15,232 bases of DNA from Halieaceae bacterium UBA3479 (GTDB lineage: Bacteria > Pseudomonadota > Gammaproteobacteria > Pseudomonadales > Halieaceae). Location of the stretch: assembly GCA_002377985.1 (NCBI GenBank), contig DFQW01000013.1, positions 1,625 to 16,856 of the forward strand, read 5' to 3'. The notes under the pieces were generated by a model that was not told the DNA's origin, did not search any database, and worked only from the letters and a program-made list of their open reading frames with translations. Numbering within the stretch: position 1 is the first letter of the stretch; each line of letters begins with the position of its first letter. Shown here in pieces: positions 1-7,179 of the stretch. Both the position numbers and the translations under genes were made by a program.

Positions 1-633
1 CTTTCTAGCCTAGCCGGCGAGGTATCGAGGGGTGCATATGTTGCCCGGCAGATTGCCGAGCTCTCTGGTGAGGTTCGTTCCCTGCCCAATGGCTGAGCCG
101 GCGTCGAGGGCACGCTTGGCTATTGTCTGTGTGCAGAGATTCGTCGGTGTGACTGCAACGCGTCGAAGTGAGCGAGGTGGCTTTTTTTTGTGATTCAACG
201 TCTGGCTGTACTGGTAGTGAGCGAGGGTGAGTTGCAGCGCAATCTGTTCCAGCAATTGCTCAGGTTGCTTCATTTTTTGCGATAGTCCGTCAGTCCAGAT
301 AACCGCCTCTTTGGCGCTGCAGTTCACCAGAGCACGAGCGAGTCCCTCGGCTATTTTTTTGTCTGCTGCGACCGAGCGCTGACTCAGATCACCGCAGCCC
401 ACCAAGAGCACTCGCTCCAGTTGGTTTGACCCTGTCAGCCACACAGTGGTCCCGACAGACGGAGAAAAGTCACCGTTGGCGATCGTTCTGGACACCGCGC
501 CCGCAAGGGTTTTATCGAGTTCTCTCAGCCGATTGCCTAACGACTTACGCTCCGGCAGCAGAACAACCAGTGCCTGGGTTTTCAGTTGATTGAGTGGTGC
601 CGCTACTTTAGCCGTAATGTTTAGAACTGACAT
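1..633 (-). pseudogene. pepA: Leucyl aminopeptidase PepA, 5' part, interrupted by an in-frame TAG at 10-12; runs off the window
   Basis: This is the N-terminal part of cytosol aminopeptidase PepA (M17 family), a cytoplasmic metallopeptidase that in some bacteria is also a DNA-binding regulator. The translated end, NLTRELGNLPGNICTPRYLA, matches the family segment linking the N-terminal domain to the catalytic domain. The reading frame then hits TAG at 10-12, giving a 207-residue product where the family has about 500 residues. The three codons beyond the stop read Ala-Arg-Lys, as expected for the family pattern YLAxQARxL, so the TAG sits where Gln (CAG) is normal. The metal-binding and catalytic region lies outside the window. 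I chose ATG at 633 because AGGA lies six bases upstream; an in-frame TTG at 654 is less likely. It is divergent from lptF, a common gammaproteobacterial arrangement. The family call is firm. Whether the gene is truly broken or this is a base-call error cannot be told here. Confidence 0.75.
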
Positions 634-738
634 GAGTGTTCCTAGAGCCTTCAAGGGTCGGAGAGAGGGCGCTAGTGTATGATGACCGGCGGGTTAACGA
701 AATAACCCATCGCTAATCCCGGTTAATTGGCTGGTTCC
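634..738. promoter_or_regulatory. Divergent pepA/lptF intergenic region with an inverted repeat
   Basis: These 105 bases separate the two divergent start codons and must hold both promoters. A perfect inverted repeat with 6-base arms, GGGTTA-N6-TAACCC, lies at 691-708, and a second GGTTAA occurs at 721-726. A TATGAT hexamer at 678-683 could be a -10 element for lptF, but I find no good -35 at 16-18 bases. The repeat could be an operator or a small hairpin in the lptF leader. No regulator can be named. Confidence 0.35.
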
Positions 739-1833
739 ATGCTTATTCTTCGTTATTTAACGCGAGATATTTTGACTCACACACTGGCGGTGAGCTTTGT
801 GCTCTTTCTCGTCGTGTTCGCAGGTCGATTCATTCGTTACCTCGCCGAGGCGGCAGTGGGTTCTCTAACGGGGGATGTGCTGTTGCCCATCATGCTGTTT
901 AAGCTACCCGGTTTTCTCGAAATGATTCTTCCGTTGGGGTTGTTCATTGGCATTCTTCTCAGCCTTGGTCGGTTATATGCAGAGAGTGAAATGGTTGTGC
1001 TGAAGGCTTGTGGGGTGGGTCCGGCTCGCCTTGCTCTCTATGTCATGGTGCCCGCGCTACTGGTGATGCTTGCTGTGGCGGTGCTGGCACTGCACGTCGC
1101 TCCCGACGGTTCTGCCAGAGCGCAGGTGCTTTTGGATAACCCGCGCTCTGCGGAAGGTTTGCATATGCTTAATGAGGGGCGATTTCGAAAGCAACGCGGC
1201 GGTAGCTACGTCACCTATGCGGAGCGCATCGATGATAGCGGTTTGATGCACAATATTTTCGTATTCGAACGGGGCGAGAGGGAAGCTGACCGCGCCCATG
1301 TGGCTACGTTCGCGCGGGAAGGGGAGATAATTCTCGATGAGCAGTCGGGACGACGCTATCTCGAATTGCGTGGCGGCAGCCGTTACAGCGGCTCACCCGG
1401 CAAGTTGATGCTGGAAGAGGTCACTTTTGATCTCTACGGCGAGCTTATTCCCGAGTCAAAAAATAGCTTGCGGCGATCAGGCAAAGTAGAGGCGGTGCCG
1501 ACTGCCACGTTAATGTCGAGTGAAGATCCCAAGCTCCGCGGCGCGTTGTGGTGGCGTCTCTCGTTACCGCTTATGGTGCCCACGGTTGCATTGATTGCCC
1601 TCGCGTTGAGCAGAACCGACGCGCGCAGAGGAAGATACGCAAAAATCGGGCCGGCGATGGTGGTTTTGTTGATGTATTTTTTGGGTCTTACGCAGGGACG
1701 TGCCGTGATCGAGTCGGGTAGCGGGCCGGGTTTAATGATCGCAGTGCACGGGGCTATGGCCCTGCTGGCGGTGCTGTTGCTCAATGCAGAGCGTTTGAGG
1801 AAAGTGGGCAAGCCGGTAAATGCGCAAGTTTGA
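739..1833 (+). CDS. lptF: LPS export ABC transporter permease LptF
   Basis: LptF (YjgP/YjgQ family) is one of the two inner-membrane permease subunits of the LptB2FG transporter, which extracts lipopolysaccharide from the inner membrane and passes it to LptC and LptA. The 364-residue protein has the family layout. Transmembrane segments lie near residues 13-33, 50-78 and 98-120, a periplasmic beta-jellyroll region covers about 125-260, and three more helices lie near 266-290, 305-320 and 330-350. The start MLILRYLTRD and the motif LYAESEMVVLKACG match the family (E. coli MIIIRYLVRE and LYTESEITVMHACG). I chose ATG at 739 on this match; an in-frame TTG at 727 would add four residues. The ribosome-binding site is weak. 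The gene overlaps lptG by 14 bases, so the two are probably translated together. Length agrees with E. coli LptF (366). Confidence 0.95.
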   Translation: MLILRYLTRDILTHTLAVSFVLFLVVFAGRFIRYLAEAAVGSLTGDVLLPIMLFKLPGFLEMILPLGLFIGILLSLGRLYAESEMVVLKACGVGPARLALYVMVPALLVMLAVAVLALHVAPDGSARAQVLLDNPRSAEGLHMLNEGRFRKQRGGSYVTYAERIDDSGLMHNIFVFERGEREADRAHVATFAREGEIILDEQSGRRYLELRGGSRYSGSPGKLMLEEVTFDLYGELIPESKNSLRRSGKVEAVPTATLMSSEDPKLRGALWWRLSLPLMVPTVALIALALSRTDARRGRYAKIGPAMVVLLMYFLGLTQGRAVIESGSGPGLMIAVHGAMALLAVLLLNAERLRKVGKPVNAQV

Positions 1834-2881
1834 TTATTACATTGGCCGCTCCGTATTGATGGCGACGTTAGCAGTCCTCATGCTGCTGACAGGGCTCGAT
1901 TCTCTGATTTCTGTTATCGACGAATCCGACGATATTGGGGATGGCTACGAGTTCAGTGATGTGCTGATTTATGTGGGTTATACCGTTCCAAGAAGAATTC
2001 ATGAGTTCGTGCCATTTGCAGGACTAATTGGCGCCTTGATTGCTCTGGGTCGTCTCGCAGCATCGAGTGAGTTGGTGGTCGTGCGTGCTTCCGGCGTATC
2101 ACTGGGCGGTATCGCGATCATGGTTTTGAAGCCCGCCTTGCTGATGGCTATTTTTGGATTTGCCGTCGGTGAGTTCGTCGCGCCACATTCGGAGCAGTTG
2201 GCAATGAGTCATCGCGCACTGGCGCAGCGCTCGGAGTCTGCGGTGGCGGGTCGGTTTGGTGCGTGGAATCGGGATGGCAACACCTTTATCCATGTCGATG
2301 CCGTGCAACGAGGCGGCATTGCCTACGGGGTAACGCTGCTGACTTTTGACGAGGAATATCGGTTAGTCACATCATTGAAGGCCGAGAGAGGGACTCACGC
2401 TGGAGATCACTGGATGCTGGAGCAAGTGCGCTCGACTCATCTCGGTGAGGGTGGCACCACCATTCAGCGCGATACGCTTTGGCGTTGGGATACGGCGATT
2501 ACGCCCCAGTTATTGACTCTGGACGTGGTCGAGCCCGAGACGCTCCCTATCGTCCAGCTATGGCCCTATGCGCGATACCTACAGAGGCAGGGCATGGTGT
2601 TTGTCGATATTGAGCTGGCGTTTTGGCGGAAGGTACTACAGCCCTTGGCGACACTCGCTCTGGTGCTTGTGGCAATGTCTTTTATCTTCGGCCCGCTACG
2701 CGAAGGGACAATGGCTGCACGGGTCTTCATCGGGATAATTGTGGGTGTCGTGTTCAGAATCAGCCAGGATTTTTTTGGTCCTGCCAGTCTGATTTTTGGC
2801 TACGACCCGCTGTTGGCTGCGCTGTCGCCAATAGCCGCCTGTTGGTTAGGGGGGATGTGGTTACTGTGGCGTCGCGCCTGA
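1820..2881 (+). CDS. lptG: LPS export ABC transporter permease LptG
   Basis: LptG is the second permease subunit of the LptB2FG complex; its periplasmic domain works with LptF and LptC in handing LPS to the bridge. The 353-residue protein has N-terminal helices near residues 12-32, 60-80 and 98-120, a periplasmic domain of about 140 residues, and three C-terminal helices from about 265 onward. The segment LGRLAASSELVVVRASGVS is the LptG counterpart of the LptF motif, and the C-terminal part has the usual FGPLREGTMAARVFIGIIVG pattern. ATG at 1820 lies inside the end of lptF (14-base overlap), which supports tight co-expression in a fixed ratio. Its end is only 9 bases from the end of the convergent RDD gene, and I see no clear terminator between them. 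Confidence 0.95.
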   Translation: MRKFDYYIGRSVLMATLAVLMLLTGLDSLISVIDESDDIGDGYEFSDVLIYVGYTVPRRIHEFVPFAGLIGALIALGRLAASSELVVVRASGVSLGGIAIMVLKPALLMAIFGFAVGEFVAPHSEQLAMSHRALAQRSESAVAGRFGAWNRDGNTFIHVDAVQRGGIAYGVTLLTFDEEYRLVTSLKAERGTHAGDHWMLEQVRSTHLGEGGTTIQRDTLWRWDTAITPQLLTLDVVEPETLPIVQLWPYARYLQRQGMVFVDIELAFWRKVLQPLATLALVLVAMSFIFGPLREGTMAARVFIGIIVGVVFRISQDFFGPASLIFGYDPLLAALSPIAACWLGGMWLLWRRA

Positions 2882-2890
2882 TGGACCCAC

Positions 2891-3349
2891 TTAATCGCGC
2901 TTGGATAGTAGTATCAGTCTGGTGCCCGACAGTGCATCGTGCCAGTACTGGTAGCGCGGCGGCACGAATTTCCAGATAAAGCCAAGCCCGCAAGAGGCCA
3001 AAGACAGCGACGCGCCGAGTAGCCGCAGGGCGACTTGTCGCCACGTCGGTTGGTCTCCGCGTTCGCTAATTAGCCTTATCCTCCACGCTTGCATCCCTAA
3101 GGTTTGTCCGCTTTTGCGCCAGAACAATCCGAAAAACAGCAAGAGAATAAGACTCCAAGACAGCCACTGTAGCGCTGGGGGTACGGTTTGGACCAGGGCA
3201 TTCTCAGTAGGGCCCCAAACGAAAACCCACAGGGCGGTGGCAGACATAAAAAGAGGCATGATCAGAAAGCTGTCATAAATCATGGCCAGTAAGTGGCGCC
3301 ATAATGGGGCGGCCGATAGCGTATCTGTGTTGTCTGCAAGCGGACTCAT
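2891..3349 (-). CDS. RDD family membrane protein
   Basis: This is a small integral membrane protein of the RDD family (152 residues), named after conserved Arg and Asp residues. The first motif is WRHLLAMIYDSFLI (residues 18-31), with the conserved Arg and Asp at either end of helix 1. A second hydrophobic stretch covers about 61-78, followed by RKSGQTLGMQAWRIRLI, which is the typical family segment after helix 2. A third hydrophobic stretch lies near 108-127, and the C-terminal YWHDALSGTRLI matches the family end. Members are often found next to lptFG and pepA in gammaproteobacteria; some have been proposed to act in ion transport, but most have no proven role. It is convergent with lptG and divergent from bolA. 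No strong ribosome-binding site precedes the ATG. Confidence 0.85.
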   Translation of the reverse strand: MSPLADNTDTLSAAPLWRHLLAMIYDSFLIMPLFMSATALWVFVWGPTENALVQTVPPALQWLSWSLILLLFFGLFWRKSGQTLGMQAWRIRLISERGDQPTWRQVALRLLGASLSLASCGLGFIWKFVPPRYQYWHDALSGTRLILLSKRD

Positions 3350-3417
3350 TAAAACTTAGGGCAGATGTCTTTCCGTATTCGTCGTAAAATATCATGTCCA
3401 CGTTTCAGATTTTACCC

Positions 3418-3729
3418 ATGACAATCCAAGAAGAAATGACACAAGCGCTTTCGGCGGCGTTCGAACCTTCGTTTCTCAGTGTGGAGAATGAGAGTCATCG
3501 CCATAATGTGCCGCCAGGATCCGAGACTCACTTCAAGGTGACGCTGGTGAGCGAAAGTTTTGTGCAGGTCAGAAGCGTGAAGAGGCATCAAGCCGTGTAC
3601 GGCGCCTTGGCGGGCTGGCTGGCGGGTCCGGTTCACGCGCTGGCGTTGCACACCTATACCGCTCAGGAGTGGGCGGCCGTGGATGGCTCTCCAGCCTCGC
3701 CGGATTGCAGGGGGGGCACCGGAAAATGA
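3418..3729 (+). CDS. bolA: BolA family protein (BolA1 type)
   Basis: BolA proteins are small cytoplasmic proteins that bind monothiol glutaredoxins through a shared [2Fe-2S] cluster. In E. coli BolA also acts as a regulator of morphology and stress response. The 103-residue product is collinear with E. coli Bol[21 protein letters not shown] (21-40), the helix-turn segment [11 protein letters not shown] (55-65) and [14 protein letters not shown] (72-85). It also keeps the C-terminal SPxCRG tail (94-99) seen in E. coli BolA. His57, His73 and His78 are candidate cluster or structural residues. I chose ATG at 3418 because it gives the E. coli-like N-terminus; ATG at 3394 is possible, and neither has a clear ribosome-binding site. 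Its stop overlaps the trhO start (ATGA), so the two are probably co-translated. A TAAAAT hexamer at 3385-3390 may be part of the promoter, but no -35 is evident. Confidence 0.93.
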   Translation: MTIQEEMTQALSAAFEPSFLSVENESHRHNVPPGSETHFKVTLVSESFVQVRSVKRHQAVYGALAGWLAGPVHALALHTYTAQEWAAVDGSPASPDCRGGTGK

Positions 3730-4724
3730 GCGTGGCGGAGGCGCCGGGGGAGCGTGTCGTTGTGGCCCTTTACCGGTTTGTGACGCTCGATGATTTCGAG
3801 CAACTGAAGGCACCGTTGCTCGAGATTTGCCGGCAAGCTGGGTTGAAAGGCACCTTGCTGCTTGCCCGCGAGGGCATCAATGGCACCATTGCGGGTACGC
3901 GTTCAGGGATTCAATCTGTTATTGGCTGGCTGCTCGAAGACCCTCGGTTCAGAGGTCTGGACTGGAAAGAGTCGTTTCACGACGCCGAGCCCTTTCATAG
4001 AATGAAAGTGAAGCTGAAGAGGGAAATCGTCACGATGGGGGTAGAGCAAATTGATCCCAACGTGTGCGTCGGACAGTACGTCGATCCTGCACAATGGAAT
4101 GCGCTCATTGATGATCCGGAATGTTTGGTCATCGATACCCGCAATGATTACGAAGTTGCCATTGGCAGTTTCAGAGGAGCCGTGAATCCATCTACCAAGA
4201 GTTTTCGCGATTTTCCCCAGTGGGTGCGTAGCAACCTACGGCCGGCTGAGCACAAAAAAATAGCCATGTTCTGCACCGGCGGCATCCGCTGTGAGAAATC
4301 TACCTCTTTTCTGATTTCCGAAGGGTTTACCGAGGTGTGGCATTTGAAGGGAGGCATCCTTAAATATCTCGAGGAGATCCCTGAGTCTGAGTCGCGGTGG
4401 GAGGGCGAGTGTTTTGTTTTTGACTCCCGGGTGGCGGTGAATCATCGCTTGGCAAAAGGCAGCTTTGATCAGTGTTATGCGTGTAGGCATCCCATCACTG
4501 AGGCAGAGAAAGCCTCGGACTATTACGAAGCCGGAGTTTCCTGTCCCCATTGCTATCAGCAGTTAACCGACGATAAAGAGACGCGCTTCAGGGAGCGACA
4601 GAAGCAAGTGGAGCTTGCGGCCGGCCGAGGCGAGCGACACATTGGTGGGCCGCCGCCAGAGAGGCAGAGACGATCGCTGCAGGGTCAGGGCCTTATCAGT
4701 GAGGACAGTAAATCTGCAGGGTAA
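3726..4724 (+). CDS. trhO: tRNA uridine(34) hydroxylase TrhO (rhodanese-domain, UPF0176/YceA)
   Basis: TrhO performs oxygen-dependent 5-hydroxylation of uridine 34 in tRNA anticodons, the first step toward cmo5U-type modified wobble bases. The 332-residue protein has an N-terminal UPF0176 domain (about 10-105, with EGINGTIAG at 49-57), a rhodanese domain (about 125-225) and a Cys-rich C-terminus. The rhodanese active loop is CTGGIRCEK at 183-191; Cys183 is the expected catalytic residue. The motif [20 protein letters not shown] (135-154) is typical of the family. CxxC pairs at 250/253 and 273/276 look like a small metal-binding knuckle. The charged tail is low complexity. I chose ATG at 3726, which overlaps the bolA stop and has a G-rich stretch upstream; a frame-open start at 3669 would lie inside bolA. 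Its 3' end overlaps the convergent protease gene by 40 bases. Confidence 0.95.
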   Translation: MSVAEAPGERVVVALYRFVTLDDFEQLKAPLLEICRQAGLKGTLLLAREGINGTIAGTRSGIQSVIGWLLEDPRFRGLDWKESFHDAEPFHRMKVKLKREIVTMGVEQIDPNVCVGQYVDPAQWNALIDDPECLVIDTRNDYEVAIGSFRGAVNPSTKSFRDFPQWVRSNLRPAEHKKIAMFCTGGIRCEKSTSFLISEGFTEVWHLKGGILKYLEEIPESESRWEGECFVFDSRVAVNHRLAKGSFDQCYACRHPITEAEKASDYYEAGVSCPHCYQQLTDDKETRFRERQKQVELAAGRGERHIGGPPPERQRRSLQGQGLISEDSKSAG

Positions 4725-5413
4725 AAGTAACTCACATGTGCGCTGTCTCCTGCAGAAATGATCCCGTAGACCCGCAGGCTGCCGCTTGGAGTTCTTCCCA
4801 AAATAGCCCCTCCGGAAGCGCCCTTGTGAATGACGCAGCTTGACGCGAGGGGTGGCGAGCTTGGCTCGGTGACGTGGCAGTCTGAATCGATAAACAAGAT
4901 GCGATCTGTGTCGCCGGCCGATTCATCTGCGTTGGAGCCGGGTGGTCGACTAAAACCTGCAGCGCTAATGCGCGACCCCAGCGGCACTCGGACCGGTGAT
5001 GCCGGAATCCAGGTGTCCGGCCACCACTCGGTTGTGCTGCGAAGCAAAGCCCAGTCTTCGCTCATCGATCCCCCTGATGCTTCAAGTTTGAGAGAGATAG
5101 CGCCGCTCTCGGTCCAGAGTGTCACGGGCGAAGCCATTGCGTCGTAGCCCTCAAAGCAGTGCCACGCGCTCATTACGAGCGGGAAGGGCCCCGGCGACAC
5201 AATGGTGGCACTGCACCGCTCCAGGAAGTGGCGAGGATATCCCTTGACGCTGCGAACGATCGGCACCTCTATTTTGACGATTGCCTGGATCCACGCGTCG
5301 TTGTCCCGGGGCGCTGTTTTAGCAATCTCAGTGAGGCACAGCACCGCTGCGGCAAGCAACCCGCGTAATGCAGCAGATGTGGGGGCGCAGCAGCGCGCTC
5401 TGGCAGAAGACAT
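4685..5413 (-). CDS. Secreted trypsin-like serine protease (S1-fold), substrate unknown
   Basis: The 242-residue protein has an apparent signal peptide (Arg-rich start, hydrophobic core at about 17-29, possible cleavage near residue 34) and a compact trypsin-like domain. The catalytic triad can be read directly: His85 in SAWHC, Asp120 in SEDWALL and Ser200 in GASGGAIL. Cys67 and Cys86 flank the His as in chymotrypsin-fold enzymes, and Cys179 with Cys193 could form a second disulfide, in keeping with export to the periplasm or outside. There is no PDZ domain, so it is not a DegP/DegS type. The start is ATG at 5413, with no clear ribosome-binding site. It stands alone on the minus strand and its last 40 bases overlap trhO. 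I recognise the fold but no named family; substrate and role are unknown. Confidence 0.8.
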   Translation of the reverse strand: MSSARARCCAPTSAALRGLLAAAVLCLTEIAKTAPRDNDAWIQAIVKIEVPIVRSVKGYPRHFLERCSATIVSPGPFPLVMSAWHCFEGYDAMASPVTLWTESGAISLKLEASGGSMSEDWALLRSTTEWWPDTWIPASPVRVPLGSRISAAGFSRPPGSNADESAGDTDRILFIDSDCHVTEPSSPPLASSCVIHKGASGGAILGRTPSGSLRVYGIISAGDSAHVSYFYPADLLSSLIRP

Positions 5414-5575
5414 GGCGTTTCGATACGTTGAAAATCGGTGTCTCCCTCGAGGCTACGTGGGTTTTTTATGCTTGAAAAGGTGTCAGCCGGATGGGTTACA
5501 AAAACGTAGCTGGTGTATGCTCCGCCGCGTCGGGCTTGAGTAGAAGCAAGTAGAGCAAGGGCTGAAGAGGGGGGG
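5414..5575. other. Divergent intergenic region between the protease gene and rarD, with a long-range inverted repeat
   Basis: These 162 bases must hold the start regions of both divergent genes. Inverted arms GCTACGT (5452-5458) and ACGTAGC (5504-5510) are perfect complements 45 bases apart. A T-rich run follows the first arm and an A-rich run precedes the second. I find no convincing -35/-10 pair. The right end carries eight G residues (5569-5576) that reach into the rarD start codon. Confidence 0.3.
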
Positions 5576-6481
5576 GTGTCATTGGAGTATTCGCCACAGC
5601 AACTCCGCTCGGGCCTGTCGCTGGCGATTGTGGCCAATATCATATGGGGTGTTGCGGCCCTGTTCTGGATAGAGACTAGGCCCGTTGATGCCGTTGACGT
5701 AGTGGCTCACCGGGCAATTTGGACGCTGCCAATCGCCACACTGATCTTGCTTTTCGCGCGCCGACTGCGGTCAACGTGGTCTCTTGTGCGTGTAGGCAGT
5801 ACGTTTTTGTGGAGTCTACTGGCTGCCTGCCTGCTCAGCGTGAACTGGGGCGTCTTCGTCTATGCAGTAGCTGTCGGCCGCGCCACCGAGGCAAGTCTGG
5901 GCTATTTTATGCTGCCACTACTGACGATCCTCGTCGGTAGATTGGTATTTCATGAAGCCTTAGGTCTAACCCAGCGCGTTGCGATCGGTCTTGCGATTGT
6001 TGCCGTGTTGGTGCAGGTGTTTTCATATGGCAGTTTGCCCTGGATCAGTCTGGCGGTGTCCAGCAGCTTTGCACTTTACGGTGCCATCAGAAAGAAAATC
6101 GCGGCGGACACTATTCAGGGGCTTTTTATCGAAACCTTGTGCATGTTCCCATTTGCTCTGGCCTGGTTATTGATAACGGGCGGAGCGGGCATGGGCATCC
6201 ACGGCTGGAAGGTCGATATGTTCCTCTTTCTATCAGGGTTTTATACCGCCGCGCCGTTGCTGACCTACATTGCCGCCGCCCGGCTGCTGCCGCTAAGTGT
6301 GGTTGGCTACACTTCTTATCTGGGGCCTTCATTGCAGCTACTGGTGGCGCAAACAGTGCTGGGAGAATCGATTGATATCGTCACTGTTCTGTCTTTTGGA
6401 TTGGTGTGGCTGGGTGTACTGCTGGTCTCCGGGCGAGGTCTGTTACAAATGCGGCGACGCAGAAAAGGGCGCGGCGCATGA
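5576..6481 (+). CDS. rarD: EamA/RarD family transporter (DMT superfamily)
   Basis: RarD proteins are inner-membrane permeases of the drug/metabolite transporter superfamily. The name comes from a link to chloramphenicol sensitivity in Pseudomonas, but the natural substrate is not known. The 301-residue product has about ten hydrophobic segments. It also has the RarD signature region: an early ANIIWGVAALFW stretch (20-31) followed by VDVVAHRAIWTLP (40-52), equivalent to the family's LAHRxxWS. The C-terminal half has YTSYLGPSLQLLVAQTVLGE, typical of the second EamA repeat. I used GTG at 5576; TTG at 5582 is an alternative, and both lie just after the purine-rich GAAGAGGGG. Its stop overlaps the ung start as ATGA, so ung probably depends on translation through rarD. 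Confidence 0.85.
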   Translation: MSLEYSPQQLRSGLSLAIVANIIWGVAALFWIETRPVDAVDVVAHRAIWTLPIATLILLFARRLRSTWSLVRVGSTFLWSLLAACLLSVNWGVFVYAVAVGRATEASLGYFMLPLLTILVGRLVFHEALGLTQRVAIGLAIVAVLVQVFSYGSLPWISLAVSSSFALYGAIRKKIAADTIQGLFIETLCMFPFALAWLLITGGAGMGIHGWKVDMFLFLSGFYTAAPLLTYIAAARLLPLSVVGYTSYLGPSLQLLVAQTVLGESIDIVTVLSFGLVWLGVLLVSGRGLLQMRRRRKGRGA

Positions 6482-7179
6482 CCCATGACGCTGCTCGCGG
6501 CGCCGGTATTCAATTATCCCCGGAGTGGCTCTCGCTACTGGAGCCCGAGTTCTCGAGACCCTACATGGCAGAACTGCGCGCCTTCCTCAAGGCTGAAAAG
6601 GCGGCGGGGAAAGTGATTTACCCACCCGGGCGCGAGTTTTTTGCGGCGCTGGATGCGACGAGTCCCTCGAGGGTACGCGTTGTGGTTATCGGGCAGGATC
6701 CCTATCACGGCCCCGGGCAGGCTCACGGACTGAGTTTCTCTGTTCGAAAAGGGCAGCCTATCCCCCCGTCGCTGCGCAACATTTTTGCTGAGTTGCAAGC
6801 AGATCTCTCCGTTGTTCCACCAGCGCACGGCGGTCTCACTGGTTGGGCAGAACAGGGCGTGCTGTTACTCAATAGTGTGTTGTCGGTTGAGCATGGCTTG
6901 CCCGGATCACATCAGGGCAGGGGGTGGGAGACTTTTACTGATGCCGTGATAGCGGCCATAGACAGCGGAGAGCGCCCGGTCGTTTTTCTGCTGTGGGGAA
7001 AGCATGCGCAGCAAAAAGGTGCGGCGATAGACCGCCAAAAGCACTGTGTTCTCTCGGCGCCGCATCCATCACCCTTGTCTGCGCATCGGGGTTTTTTCGG
7101 TTGCAGGCACTTCAGTCAGGCGAATCGATTTTTGATCGAGCGGGGCTATGAACCGATTGACTGGTCCGCTACGGGATGA
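6478..7179 (+). CDS. ung: Uracil-DNA glycosylase (family 1)
   Basis: Ung removes uracil from DNA, starting base-excision repair of deaminated cytosine and misincorporated dUMP. The 234-residue protein has the water-activating motif GQDPYHGPGQAHG at 72-84, with catalytic Asp74 and Tyr76/His77. It has Asn132 in LLLNSVLS for uracil recognition and the DNA-intercalation motif HPSPLSAHRGFFGCRHF at 196-212, with His196 stabilising the transition state. The length is close to E. coli Ung (229). ATG at 6478 overlaps the rarD stop; AAGGG lies upstream at a suitable distance. Its 3' end overlaps convergent ygfZ by 34 bases. Confidence 0.97.
   Translation: MTHDAARGAGIQLSPEWLSLLEPEFSRPYMAELRAFLKAEKAAGKVIYPPGREFFAALDATSPSRVRVVVIGQDPYHGPGQAHGLSFSVRKGQPIPPSLRNIFAELQADLSVVPPAHGGLTGWAEQGVLLLNSVLSVEHGLPGSHQGRGWETFTDAVIAAIDSGERPVVFLLWGKHAQQKGAAIDRQKHCVLSAPHPSPLSAHRGFFGCRHFSQANRFLIERGYEPIDWSATG

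Noticed and set aside
10..12. TAG in pepA as a pyrrolysine or other recoded codon
   Set aside because: No recoding machinery is visible and PepA is not known to use it; a point mutation or sequence error is simpler.
636..643. GGAACACT upstream of pepA (minus strand) as a sigma-E -35 box
   Set aside because: It lies only a few bases from the start codon and is better explained as the ribosome-binding site; it also differs from GGAACTT.
634..654. Upstream TTG start for pepA, adding seven residues
   Set aside because: ATG at 633 has a good AGGA six bases upstream and gives the usual PepA N-terminus.
5202..5543. Plus-strand open frame of 113 codons across the protease gene start
   Set aside because: Mostly antisense to the signal peptide and His region of the protease, low similarity to anything known, no start signal.
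5269..5643. Minus-strand open frame of 124 codons across the protease/rarD intergenic region
   Set aside because: It overlaps both real genes in wrong frames and has no ribosome-binding site or domain.
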